Shown: positions 16,801 to 23,997 of the stretch, piece after piece
How the letters are laid out: each line of letters begins with the position of its first letter
How positions within the stretch are numbered: the first letter of the stretch is position 1
Origin: PALSA-270 sp963770245
GTDB taxonomy: Bacteria; Acidobacteriota; Terriglobia; Terriglobales; Acidobacteriaceae
Assembly (NCBI GenBank): GCA_963770245.1
Contig: CAVYOX010000015.1
Coordinates: forward strand, 124,001 to 188,000
DNA: 64,000 nt
Direction of reading: 5' to 3'
Notes under the pieces: generated by a model
Database searches by the model: none
The model's input: the letters and a program-made list of their open reading frames with translations, nothing else
What the model was told of the DNA's origin: nothing
Made by a program: the position numbers and the translations under genes

Positions 16801-17157
16801 CTGGTGGTGGATGACGACGTGCGGAACATCTTTGCCCTCAGCAGCGTGCTGGAGCGCCGGGGAATGACGGTGCTGACCGCCGGCACAGGCCGCGAGGCGA
16901 TCGCGACCCTTGAAACAACCCCGGATCTGGCCATTGTTCTGATGGACATCATGATGCCAGAAATGGATGGTTACGAAACCATGCAGGTGATCCGGCAGAA
17001 TGTTTCGTTCCGGCGCCTGCCCATCATCGCCCTGACCGCGAAAGCCATGAAGGGAGATCGAGAGAAGTGTCTGGAAGCCGGCGCGTCCGAGTACCTCGCC
17101 AAGCCGGTCAATACCGAGCAGCTCCTTTCGGCACTTCGCATGTGGCTTCACCGATAG
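10837..17157 (+). CDS. Giant poly-HAMP hybrid sensor histidine kinase with three receivers
   Basis: The 2106-residue soluble protein contains a degenerate HAMP-like lead (about 40-180), eleven near-identical 92-residue HAMP-type repeats (182-1193) and a GAF domain (about 1205-1365). A Gln/Glu-rich coiled coil follows (about 1370-1430), then HisKA with His1442 in MSHELRTPLNS and HATPase_c with DTGIGIPSEKQ and GTGLGLAISRELASLLGG. Three receivers carry acceptor Asp1768, Asp1890 and Asp2037. It resembles the group III (Nik1/Os1-type) kinases, in which HAMP arrays relay osmotic or chemical signals. No membrane segment is seen. The three receivers imply internal phosphorelay. It is followed 57 bases later by a REC-PAS-kinase gene, a likely partner. 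Confidence 0.95.
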   Translation: MKRSDRTAATANIDIESQPQAKEKNNGHSIAMAESSSADFAALLASLQTMRDGDFSVRLPGSWTGLAGKIADTFNEIVAANQQMAAELKRVGQVVGKEGRTRERTRFHESRGSWGEMEISINTLVEDLLRPTAEVTRAIAAVAQGNLTQTVRLDVDGRPLEGEFLRSANIVNTMIQQLGVFTAEVTRVAREVGTDGKLGGQAQVPGVAGTWKDLTDSVNSMASNLTGQVRNIAEVATAVASGDLSRKITVDVRGEILQLKEAINTMVDQLRSFASEVTRVAREVGTDGKLGGQAVVPGVAGTWKDLTDSVNAMAGNLTAQVRNIAEVTTAVARGDLSRKITVDVKGEILELKDTINTMVDQLNAFAGEVTRVAREVGTEGKLGGQAQVPGVGGTWKDLTDNVNFMASNLTGQVRNIAEVATAIASGDLSRKITVDVRGEILQLKETLNTMVDQLNRFAGEVTRVAREVGTEGRLGGQANVPGVAGTWKDLTDSVNSMAGNLTGQVRNIAEVTTAVARGDLSRKITVDVKGEILELKNTINTMVDQLNAFAGEVTRVAREVGTEGKLGGQAQVPGVAGTWKDLTDNVNFMASNLTGQVRNIAEVATAVARGDLSRKITVDVKGEILELKDTINTMVDQLRAFASEVTRVAREVGTDGRLGGQAQVPGVAGTWKDLTDSVNSMASNLTGQVRNIAEVATAIASGNLSKKITVNVSGEILLLKETINTMVDQLNAFAGEVTRVAREVGSEGRLGGQANVPGVAGTWKDLTDSVNSMAGNLTGQVRNIAEVTTAVARGDLSRKITVDVKGEILELKNTINTMVDQLNAFAGEVTRVAREVGTEGKLGGQAQVPGVGGTWKDLTDNVNFMASNLTGQVRNIAEVATAIATGDLSKKITVDVRGEILQLKETLNTMVEQLRSFAAEVTRVAREVGSEGRLGGQANVPGVAGTWKDLTDSVNAMAGNLTGQVRNIAEVTTAVARGDLSRKITVDVKGEILELKNTINTMVDQLNAFAAEVTRVAREVGTEGKLGGQAQVPGVAGTWKDLTDNVNVMAVNLTEQVRGIVKVVTAVANGELTQKLTVNAKGEVAALAETINNMTDTLATFADQVTTVAREVGVEGRLGGQANVPGAAGTWKDLTGNVNLLADNLTNQVRAIAEVATAVTKGDLTRSIQVEASGEVAELKDNINTMIDNLRLTTDRNTEQDWLKTNLARFTSMLQGQRDLTTVGRKLLSELAPLVSAQQGVIYQMESEESAGMVLLSAFAAEGRDGHLRRVQVGEGLVGQCAAEKKRMLISDLPENTLPIRSGLFEAVPRNVIVLPVLFEDHVKAVIELASLSTFTASHLAFLEQLTASIGIVLNSIEATMQTEGLLKQSQQLATELQTQQRELQQTNEQLAQKAQQLAEQNVEVERKNQEIEQARRALEEKAKELALTSKYKSEFLANMSHELRTPLNSILVLGQQLTDNPDGNLTHKQVEFARTIHGAGTDLLNLISDILDLSKIESGTVSVEAEEVFFASLLDMVGRPFRHEAENRRLAFDVEADPHLTRSLVTDSKRLQQVLKNLLSNAFKFTEQGSVHLAVSPATEGWSEDHPILGAAASVVAFAVSDTGIGIPSEKQRIIFEAFQQADAGTSRKYGGTGLGLAISRELASLLGGEIQLRSTPGKGSTFTLYLPQTYVGPSSGQPDRRTSFSAKPIQLSGVRVAESAIEHIPDDRDHLEPDDAVLLIVEDDPHYARVLCDLSHDTGFKVLVAMRGAEALALAREFHPTAVSLDVFLPDMLGWTVLNHLKQDPATRHIPVQMLTLDEDRHHGLARGAFSFVTKPTTPEGLGTALARIKEYTSPRRKRLLVVEDNAAEQLSIRELLGYDDIDVTVVASGQEALDTLSHHPFDCAVLDLRLPDMSGFEVLERLRDTPSLSDMPVVVFTGKELSLEEDARLHTLARSVVVKGVESPERLLDETALFLHRVIADLPSEKQKMLDRLHHSDDALVGKKVLVVDDDVRNIFALSSVLERRGMTVLTAGTGREAIATLETTPDLAIVLMDIMMPEMDGYETMQVIRQNVSFRRLPIIALTAKAMKGDREKCLEAGASEYLAKPVNTEQLLSALRMWLHR
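11380..14415 (+). repeat. Eleven tandem 276-base repeats inside the poly-HAMP kinase
   Basis: Eleven units of exactly 276 bases (92 codons), without gaps, each begin near EVTRVAREVG and contain LGGQAxVPGVxGTWKDLTD and GQVRNIAEV. Two types alternate: an A type (VATAxASGDLSRKITVDVRG, then LQLKE) and a B type (VTTAVARGDLSRKITVDVKG, then LELKxT). The order is roughly A B A B A/B A B A B and then two diverged units. B units 4, 7 and 9 share long, nearly identical DNA stretches, which suggests recent exchange among copies. Confidence 0.95.
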
Positions 17158-17214
17158 TCCGGGCGGGCACCGATCGAGCCTTAACAGGGTCGCACCAGGA
17201 GGCAAAGAGCAGCC

Positions 17215-18819
17215 ATGAACGCAAACGAAAAGGTCAATATTCTCATGGTCGATGACCAGCCGGGCAAGTTGCTCACCTATGAGGCGATGCTCGGCGAGCT
17301 GGGCGAGAATCTGATCAAGGCTACGTCGGGCAAAGACGCTCTGGAGCACTTGCTGAAGACCGATGTCGCGGTCGTGCTGATGGATGTAAGCATGCCGGAG
17401 CTGGACGGTTTCGAGCTGGCCGACTTGATTCGCCAGCATCCCCGCTTCCAGAGGACGGCAATCATCTTTATTTCGGCCGTCTACTTGACGGACATGGACC
17501 GCCTACGAGGCTATCAGCGGGGCGCCGTCGACTATATCTCCGTCCCGGTCATTCCCGAGCTGCTACGGGCGAAGGTCAGCATATTCGCGGAGCTGCACCG
17601 TAAAGCACACCAACTCGAAAGGCTGAATCGCGAACTGGAACAACGGGTTGTGGAACGGACCCTGGAACTCGAAATGAGGGCCGCGGCCTTGCAGCAGGTT
17701 AATAGTGAGCTATCGCGCAAGCACCAGGAACTCGACGCCATTGTGCAGACTGCTCCGGACATCATCTTCAGCCGGCAGGAGGACGGTGCCCGGGACTACA
17801 TCAGCGATCGATTTTATGAATTTACCGGGGCCGCAGCCGGATCCGCGAATGGCAACGGCTGGCTCGAGTACGTACATGTGGAGGACAAGGACCGGACGAT
17901 GGCGGAGTGGTTGCGTTGCGTGCAGTCAGGCAACAATTATGAATCGGAATACCGTCTGCGCGGACGGGATGGGCATTACCGCTGGTTCCGGGCCCGTGCG
18001 GTTCCGATTCGCGATCACGAAGCCAAAATCGTCAAATGGTACGGGGCCTGTTCCGACATTCATGACAGCAAGCTGCTCGAACAATCGATCCGTGACAGCG
18101 CAGTCGAACTGGAACGGATTGTCGACGAACGGACCGCCGCGCTTCGCCGACTCTCCACTCGCCTGATCACCATGCAGGATGACGAACGGCGCCGCATCGC
18201 GAGGGAACTGCATGACGGCCTAGGGCAGGAACTTGCCGCGGCCAAGATGATGACAGAGGGGATTCTTCGAAATCACCCGTCCCCGTCCAATGGGCAAATT
18301 GCCAGCGAGGCCAGTGCAACCATCGACCGGGCGATTCAACAGGTCCGCAGTATGTCTCACCTGCTGCATCCACCCTTGTTGGATGAAGTTGGATTGCTTT
18401 CCGCGTTGCAGTGGTATCTGGATGGACTGACCAAGCGCAGTGGCATTGAGACCTCGCTCGATGTTCAGCCCGCCGAGTTTCCCCGGCTGACCCCAGAGTT
18501 AGAGACCGCGATGTTTCGTATTGTTCAAGAGGCGCTCACCAATGTGTACCGACACTCGGGAGCAGGGAAGGCCTGGGTCACGCTCACTCAACGAGAAGGG
18601 CAGTTTGTCGTCATGGTACGGGACGACGGCACCGGAATCGGGCAGAAAACCGCTGAATTGCGGCCGGGAAGCGTGGGCGTCGGTATCGGGGGTATGTACC
18701 AACGGGCCAAGGAATTCGGCGGAGAGCTGCGGCTGATCAACATCAATCCAGGCACTCTCGTCGAGGTAGTGATTCCGAGTCCAGATGCGGTTTCGCAGGA
18801 AGTCCAGGCCCTACGTTGA
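17215..18819 (+). CDS. REC-PAS sensor histidine kinase (HisKA_3)
   Basis: The 534-residue soluble protein starts with a receiver (about 5-125; acceptor Asp57 in VVLMDVSMPE). A coiled coil follows (about 130-170), then a PAS/PAC sensor domain (about 172-295; DGHYRWFRARAVPI) and a HisKA_3 module with His333 in ARELHDGLGQELA. The HATPase domain carries LTNVYRHSGAG and GVGIGGMYQRA. The arrangement, with the receiver first, suggests it takes phosphate or a state signal from the hybrid kinase 57 bases upstream, then controls a NarL-type regulator elsewhere. Reading direction and spacing support one transcript with the giant kinase. The ATG is preceded by CAGGAGG, though about 13 bases away. Confidence 0.92.
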   Translation: MNANEKVNILMVDDQPGKLLTYEAMLGELGENLIKATSGKDALEHLLKTDVAVVLMDVSMPELDGFELADLIRQHPRFQRTAIIFISAVYLTDMDRLRGYQRGAVDYISVPVIPELLRAKVSIFAELHRKAHQLERLNRELEQRVVERTLELEMRAAALQQVNSELSRKHQELDAIVQTAPDIIFSRQEDGARDYISDRFYEFTGAAAGSANGNGWLEYVHVEDKDRTMAEWLRCVQSGNNYESEYRLRGRDGHYRWFRARAVPIRDHEAKIVKWYGACSDIHDSKLLEQSIRDSAVELERIVDERTAALRRLSTRLITMQDDERRRIARELHDGLGQELAAAKMMTEGILRNHPSPSNGQIASEASATIDRAIQQVRSMSHLLHPPLLDEVGLLSALQWYLDGLTKRSGIETSLDVQPAEFPRLTPELETAMFRIVQEALTNVYRHSGAGKAWVTLTQREGQFVVMVRDDGTGIGQKTAELRPGSVGVGIGGMYQRAKEFGGELRLININPGTLVEVVIPSPDAVSQEVQALR

Positions 18820-19012
18820 ACCGATCTGCGACCGGTGTCGGTTGAAGCCGGCCTTGGCGATCGAAGCTCGATGCCTTCCCGCCGATCTGTTCCTGCACTG
18901 AAGCCGTGGAACTCCCGGACCACACTCGATAACGTCTAGCGACAACTCTAGCAAAGCAAGGGTCGGGAGGGCTCTCGGCGATAGAGAGACATGCTATGAT
19001 AACTAACCCGGT

Positions 19013-19088
19013 GCGGGAGTAACTCAGTTGGTAGAGTATCTGCTTCCCAAGCAGAAGGTCACGGGTTCGAGTCCCGTCTCCCGCTCCA
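19013..19088 (+). tRNA. tRNA-Gly (anticodon CCC)
   Basis: A 7-base acceptor stem GCGGGAG/CTCCCGC encloses a D arm (GTAACTCAGTTGGTAGAG), an anticodon arm CTGC-TTCCCAA-GCAG with anticodon CCC, a T arm with GGTTCGAGTCC, and an encoded CCA. It reads GGG codons. A -10-like TATGAT (18995-19000) lies 12 bases upstream; the -35 is poor. A 5' fragment of a group II intron lies about 200 bases downstream on the other strand. Confidence 0.97.
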
Positions 19089-19289
19089 TACTTTTTCGAA
19101 CGGCGCTTTGCCCGGTTCGTCGAAGCCCCCTTGGCCGTTTCCGCTTCCTCCTGACGTCATGCTTTACAGATCCTCGAGTACGGATCTTCGAAAGAGGGAA
19201 GCGCGAAAAGGGACGAGCGAAAGGGAAGCACGCCAGAGGATGGTAGACGGCTTCAAAGGCGCTTCCGCAATCGGCATAGTCCATCTTCC

Positions 19290-19583
19290 GTCACGACTCC
19301 GTGATCTGCTGTGGGCCTCCCGAAGTAAGTTCGACCGCCTTCGGCGCCCTACCGCCGGATTTGCCACCAGTGCTCTTGGTAGAAATGAGCTTCGCAGTCA
19401 GTGGCCAGCTCGTCCCGCACCGTGGGCCTCCTATCCGGTTCTTGTTCATCGGCTCGCGCCTTTGATCCAAGCTTCTTTCAGAGCCCGTCCTGCGACGACG
19501 CCCTTGCGTTTCTCTAGCTCTTCACCTCCACCAGGTCGAGCGGGGGACTTCCACCCCCCAGCTGCCCAACCGGTTCGGCACGC
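19290..19583 (-). mobile_element. 5' fragment (domain I) of a group II intron
   Basis: Read on the minus strand from 19583, this 294-base stretch matches the first 303 bases of the full intron (8963-8661) nearly end to end. Shared blocks include GCCGATGAACAAGAACCGGA, TAGGAGGCC, AAATCCGGCGGT and GGCGGTCGAACTTAC. Similarity stops after TCGTGAC. No maturase, domain V or domain VI follows before the tRNA. Like the full copy, it begins just after a terminator hairpin. It differs enough from the full copy to be an older, independent insertion. The first bases are GCGTGCC, against GTGTGCC in the full copy. Confidence 0.8.
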
Positions 19584-19587
19584 CAGC

Positions 19588-19614
19588 AAAAAGCCCGCCG
19601 GAAGGGCCGGCGGG
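19588..19614 (-). terminator. Rho-independent terminator abutting the intron fragment
   Basis: CCCGCCGG and CCGGCGGG pair (19594-19601 with 19607-19614) around a 5-base loop. On the minus strand a run of five T follows, and then the intron fragment starts 4 bases further on. It lies about 180 bases after the stop of the orphan receiver gene, the only upstream minus-strand gene it could serve. Confidence 0.7.
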
Positions 19615-19793
19615 ATCGGAAGGCAGTGGTCGAGTTACATACGTAGCGTAGGTCAAAAATATCCTGTCGATTCAAGCATCATCGGGTAAACACTGTACGC
19701 CACCTGAGACGGGCCTGGGGCCGACATGTTCATCAAGTCAGTGGGATTAACCGAAACGCCTTCAATTGAGCATCCTGGCGACATCCTGCGAGA

Positions 19794-20156
19794 TTACGCC
19801 GCATCGAGCAAGCCTTGCGCCTTTTCCAGCAAGCTCTGGATTTGGCTCTTAGGAACGATAGCGGAAAATCCCGCCGCACGTAGTTCTTCTTCCCGGAGCA
19901 GATCAGCTGAGAAACTGAAAAGAATCAGCCGTGCGTCGGGAACCACCTTCTTCAGAATCCGCGCTGCAGTGAGTCCATTCATCACGGGCATCGCAAGGTC
20001 AAGCACGACGACCTGGGGCCTGTTTCTTAGGGCCGCCGTGATCGCCTCTTGGCCGTCGGCCGCATCCCCACAAACCTTCCAACCCTCTCGCTCGAAGAGA
20101 TTACGCAGTCCTTCTCTGATGACTTGACTGTCATCGACGATGAGGACGCTCTTCAC
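19794..20156 (-). CDS. Orphan single-domain receiver
   Basis: This 120-residue protein is one CheY-like receiver: VLIVDDSQVIREGL, acceptor Asp in VVVLDLAMPVMNG, and the Lys in IVPKSQIQSLL. It has no output domain and ends naturally after the last helix. It may shuttle phosphate for the kinases at 10837-18819, which face it on the other strand. Unlike the receiver at 976-1371, it ends in a complete helix, so it looks like a true stand-alone receiver. Confidence 0.88.
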   Translation of the reverse strand: MKSVLIVDDSQVIREGLRNLFEREGWKVCGDAADGQEAITAALRNRPQVVVLDLAMPVMNGLTAARILKKVVPDARLILFSFSADLLREEELRAAGFSAIVPKSQIQSLLEKAQGLLDAA

Positions 20157-20630
20157 ATATGCCAGATTTCAGCGCGTGCGCTCTTGCAGCCCATCGAACA
20201 CCATAGTGAGGGGCCCAAACGCATAGTGCGCTCTTACAGTAGAAGTTTGCCATCGGGTATAGACTGTACCGTATTGCACACTGTGTACCATAGTGAACAC
20301 ATCGGATTCCCGTTCCGGCCCCGGTGGTGTACGACAATCCGCCCTACTCACTCCTGCCATGTTGCACTTCTCATACGTACTTCGGCTTCAGATCGGGGAG
20401 AGAGTCCATTGCAGAGTCCATTGTTCATAACACAACGGAACAATTTCTTCCGAGTGCCCGATGGGTGGAAACCTTCTTTCTTCCTTTCTTCCTTCCTTCC
20501 TTCTTTTTGTTTTGATTCTGAAACTGACGAGCACCAGCACGCAGGACGTGAGAAACGCTACTTCCCGAAAGAGCTCGGCGAAGACAAGATTCCCTCCGGC
20601 CGCCTAGAATAAATCGCCAGCGGTCGCGCT
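20157..20630. other. Intergenic stretch with repeated CACTATGG-like words
   Basis: No gene is supported. Upstream of the receiver gene the minus strand carries three CACTATGSK-like words (near 20200, 20226 and 20293) around a possible promoter region. These might be operator sites. A polypyrimidine run lies at 20472-20508. Confidence 0.3.
20472..20508 (+). repeat. Polypyrimidine microsatellite
   Basis: Thirty-seven uninterrupted C/T bases built from CTTT/CCTT units. It lies in non-coding DNA. Such tracts mutate by slippage and can form triplex structures. Confidence 0.8.
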
Positions 20631-20783
20631 TCAATCCTGGGTATGGGTCGGCGTCGGATGTGTGAAAATGCACCGGGGGCGGGAGACCAAGAGAAGGATC
20701 ACGAGCATTAGCAGGAACCCGGCGAGAGCCACAGTCAGGCCGCGCCGCCGCATAGGATTTGGAATGGTTTGCAAGTTACCCAT
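20631..20783 (-). CDS. Possible small membrane protein
   Basis: A 50-codon frame, MGNLQTIPNPMRRRGLTVAL, continues with AGFLLMLVILLLVSRPR. It has one strong membrane helix after a basic segment. The ribosome site is weak (CAGAAG). It could also be the C-terminal piece of the broken membrane gene just upstream, in another frame. I do not recognise a family. Confidence 0.3.
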   Translation of the reverse strand: MGNLQTIPNPMRRRGLTVALAGFLLMLVILLLVSRPRCIFTHPTPTHTQD

Positions 20784-20812
20784 CGCTTCTGGGCTTACTT
20801 CTTGAAGGGACG

Positions 20813-21090
20813 AAAACAGAGCTCCGGAAGCAACGCTCGATAAAGCCGCCAAAGCTGCAACATGGGCAGCCACTGGAGAGTAAACGAAGAAATAATGTGG
20901 ATGATGAAGGCCAATTCCGGTTTGCCGGCTAGGGAGGCAGCACGGTCGGAAGGAATCCCCAGCGCGATTACCATGCTGCTCGTCGATCCCAGCACCTGGA
21001 ACAACGCACTGGCCACCGCATAGATCGCGACCAGCGCCTTGACTTTTTGGTAGTCAGGCGCGGAGTCAAGATAATAGCCTGTCCGGCGTC
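20813..21090 (-). pseudogene. Remnant of a small membrane protein gene
   Basis: The minus-strand frame reads YQKVKALVAIYAVASALFQV, then MVIALGIPSDRAA and FIIHIISSFTLQWLPMLQLW, which looks like a two- or three-helix membrane protein. It is closed upstream by a TAG with no ATG or good ribosome site; only a GTG at 21016 is available. It ends RPFKK. It is probably a truncated or frameshifted gene. Family unknown. Confidence 0.35.
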
Positions 21091-21578
21091 GACCCTATGG
21101 GAGGAATACCTGCCGTCTGCTCAAGTCCTGCCTGCAGCGGGCGTCAATTCTGCCCGATCCATGCAGAGAACGTCCCCATTGCTCCCTCCGCCAAATGCGC
21201 TCTGCGGTATTTTCGAGAAGACAGGAGAAGGGGATCCGCACAAATTACGGACGTAATAGAAGTAGAGTCACGAAGGGAGCAGTTCAGTCTGCTGTCAGAA
21301 ATCGATCCCCTGAGCACCCCGTTGGCGTACGAAGGTTGGGATGTCAGTATTTGTTCCGTACTCGATATCTGTCTGCGACACGCGCTGTTTCGACTCTCCT
21401 ATTCAAGTCGCCGATTGGGTCCACAATGTCGCCATTACTTTGCTGCAGTCGCAACAACCGCCGGCGGTCTACCGGCTGTTCGACGTCTAATTTCGAACCC
21501 GCTCTTATCGCTCCCGCGCCGAGGTCTGGCCTGGCGCCAATCCTGCAAGAGCTGCTTTTCCCGGTCGCTCGGTTCATT
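21091..21578. other. Intergenic stretch without a recognisable gene
   Basis: Open frames exist on the plus strand but they are low-complexity shadows running into the antisense of the amine oxidase. I see no gene, hairpin or repeat I can support. Confidence 0.4.
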
Positions 21579-22943
21579 TCAAGCCACGGCGCTCTGGTTC
21601 GCACTCCGCAGGATTTCTGACGCCGCCCGCCGACCGCTGGCGATGGCTCCGTGCACCGTTCCATTGTGCCCCGAGGTATCGGTAGCCTCGCCCGCAAAGA
21701 ACAACGTGTTCTCCACTGGGATGCCAAGAGCCTCCGGCGCAGGACCCGCACCGACTTTCCCGTAGCTGTAAGCCCCCAAAGAGAACGGGTCGCTTTGCCA
21801 GTCGTGAAAGTAAGCGGCCTCGAGCAAACTCTCCAGTTCGCTTCTGTCGATTCTCATCAAACCCGATAGGGTTTCCAGGCTGTGCTCGATCACAAAGGAC
21901 TCACTTCTGCCGGATAGCTTCTCGGCCGAGCGGAACGGCGCCCAACCAGTAAGGATGGGCTGCGTGCGGGGCATCGTCGTCCACCAGGTCGGGAACCATT
22001 CATCCTGTGAAAAAAGGAAGCTCATATCGGCCAGGGTCTTGGCGCTGTCGGCTTGGGCAGGGATCGTCTCCCAAAAACGGTTTCGGAATCGGAGCACGAT
22101 CCGTATCACCTTTCCCATCTCCATGCGCCGCATGGCAGAAAACTGCTTTGTCGGCAGCGGAGGGCTGAATTGGACGGCGCCCAGGCTTCCGGGATTGGCC
22201 TGCAGTACGGCGAGCGGCAGGGTAACGAGCACACGCGAAGTCGCGAATCTAACCGGCCCGTTGTCATTTTGCGCGATCACTTCAGCGGAACCAGTTCGCC
22301 AATGGATTGCCTCCACAATGGTGTTCGTCTGGGTTGTCACGCCATACTGCACCAACTCTTGTTGATAGATTTCAATCAAGTGCTGGTATCCGTTCGTCAA
22401 GCGGAATGAGTGGTGTCCCTCGATGGCTTCGTCGGCGCGCATTTCCTTTAACAACCAATGAACGCCGACTTGATCGGGATCGGCGGCGTTGAAGCCAGTG
22501 ACATATGCTAGGGCACGCTGGACCGCCTCCTGCTGTTGGGGGTCTCTGCCCGCCTCCGGCCAACAACGGTCGAGAAAGTGGCGGAATGATTCGTCCGGTG
22601 GGCGATCATCCATACGATTCAAGATTTCATCCACCCGAGAAAAGAAGTCACAACGGGACAGGTGAGCATTTCTCACGCACCACAGGTCTCCCTTGACTTC
22701 TGTAGGGCTGATATTTCTGGCCTGCAGCGGCAGCCAAATCTCAGGGGGAAAACCGTGGATGAACTCCGCTCCAAGTTCGATCGGAACATCAAGGGCCGGG
22801 TCCCGCACGGTAAAGATACGGCCTCCAATCCGGTTGCGCGCCTCAAGTATGGAAACAGAAAGTCCGGACCGGCCTAATTCCAGAGCAGCCGCGAGACCTG
22901 CCGCACCGGCACCGATAATGATTACGTCCATGTCGTTCGACAT
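21579..22943 (-). CDS. FAD-dependent amine oxidase
   Basis: I start at the ATG at 22943 (MSNDMD) because GAGG lies 7 bases upstream. An in-frame GTG at 22970 has no site. The 454-residue flavoprotein has an N-terminal dinucleotide fold, VIIIGAGAAGLAAALELGRS, followed by LEARNRIGGRI. The C-terminal FAD signature is FFAGEATDTSGHNGTVHGAI. This is the monoamine/polyamine oxidase superfamily, which oxidises a primary or secondary amine to an imine with release of peroxide. The substrate cannot be told from sequence. No signal peptide is seen, so it is cytoplasmic. The neighbours give no pathway hint. Confidence 0.9.
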   Translation of the reverse strand: MSNDMDVIIIGAGAAGLAAALELGRSGLSVSILEARNRIGGRIFTVRDPALDVPIELGAEFIHGFPPEIWLPLQARNISPTEVKGDLWCVRNAHLSRCDFFSRVDEILNRMDDRPPDESFRHFLDRCWPEAGRDPQQQEAVQRALAYVTGFNAADPDQVGVHWLLKEMRADEAIEGHHSFRLTNGYQHLIEIYQQELVQYGVTTQTNTIVEAIHWRTGSAEVIAQNDNGPVRFATSRVLVTLPLAVLQANPGSLGAVQFSPPLPTKQFSAMRRMEMGKVIRIVLRFRNRFWETIPAQADSAKTLADMSFLFSQDEWFPTWWTTMPRTQPILTGWAPFRSAEKLSGRSESFVIEHSLETLSGLMRIDRSELESLLEAAYFHDWQSDPFSLGAYSYGKVGAGPAPEALGIPVENTLFFAGEATDTSGHNGTVHGAIASGRRAASEILRSANQSAVA

Positions 22944-23106
22944 TGCGTGTCCTCGATGGTTTCCAGGCACCCGCGTGCCTCATGAGCCTCGGGCAATGTT
23001 TACCTTGATGGGTCAGCGTGCGGCCCTGTCAGACATTATCCTCGATTCTCGTCGATCTCGCCGGATCAAGGGCAATGAACGGTTAATGATTCCGCCGACA
23101 TCGCGG

Positions 23107-23538
23107 TCAGACTCGAATCAATGCCAGGCCCGATTCCGGGTCAAAATGTTTCTCCAGATGTTCCGGGCTTTCGGTAAGGATCAGCTCACAGGTAGGACGA
23201 ACCCGGCCTTTCATGAGATGTCCGCCGTGTGCAGTTCCGTCGCGACGGCCCACTACCAGATGCGCGTGGACCTGCGGCTCGGCATCTTTCACAGCAATGT
23301 CGCCCGTAAGCACCAGCAATTCAAGCTGCTCCTCCAGTTCGAGAGCAACCTCGTATTTCTTGGTTTGCCAATTGAACCATCCCAACTTCACGTAGGAAAG
23401 TGCGCCGATGGCTTTGAAACTGCTGCCCGCCAGCTTCTTCGACACGGCAAATTCCTGCAAACGTTGTTGAATCTCGTCGCCCGTCTCCATGATCAGGGCG
23501 AACGTGGTGGGCTGTTCGGCAATTTGCTTGTACCGCAT
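23107..23538 (-). CDS. PPC/DUF296-domain protein
   Basis: The 143-residue protein is a single PPC (plant and prokaryote conserved, DUF296) domain. It has FALIMETGDEIQQRLQEFA, FKAIGALSYVKLGWFNWQTK, LTGDIAVKDAEPQVHAHLVV, the GGHLMKGRVRPTCELILTE metal-site region, and an end in DPESGLALIRV. In plants the domain sits in AT-hook proteins; bacterial stand-alone forms are trimers of unclear role. GGAGG lies 5 bases before the ATG. The conserved His residues (HAH, GGH) are present. Confidence 0.9.
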   Translation of the reverse strand: MRYKQIAEQPTTFALIMETGDEIQQRLQEFAVSKKLAGSSFKAIGALSYVKLGWFNWQTKKYEVALELEEQLELLVLTGDIAVKDAEPQVHAHLVVGRRDGTAHGGHLMKGRVRPTCELILTESPEHLEKHFDPESGLALIRV

Positions 23539-23997
23539 CTGATCCTCCGAGGTTCCTAATCTGGCTTCCTGCGCGTAACCCTCGAACTCTGCCAGCCCGG
23601 AGTCTGTCTTCCTCTGCCCTCACTCATTTCAGTCGGATCAGGACCGCAAACCATCGTGATATGGCAGCCGGGGGAAGCACGGAGCCGGCCTGTCAGGTAT
23701 CACTCACAGGGCTGTGCAAGCGGGTAATCTGCGCCGAGAGAATCGGCATGAGGAATGAGGAATGATAAGCAAAACATCTCACGAGCCATAGTGTCGGAAC
23801 CAATCGTCCGGCAATTCCTGCCCGGGGCTTCGCCAACCGAAGCCACCTCAGATGCGCGAAGCGTCCTCCGGGTTTGCTGTCATGCCAGATTGACCAGATG
23901 GGTAACGTCGACATGAATCGTAGTCCCTGCAGCAACCCAGCACAAGCCCGCACATCTGAAGAAGGGCATCACAGACCGACGTGATAAGGGAGTAGCC
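23539..23997. other. Intergenic stretch without a recognisable gene
   Basis: No gene, terminator or repeat is supported on either strand. Short minus-strand frames here have no coding character. Confidence 0.4.

Noticed and set aside
19024..19284. 86-codon minus-strand frame containing the tRNA complement
   Set aside because: It includes the antisense of tRNA-Gly (the common GLEPVTFCLGSR artefact) and is not a gene.
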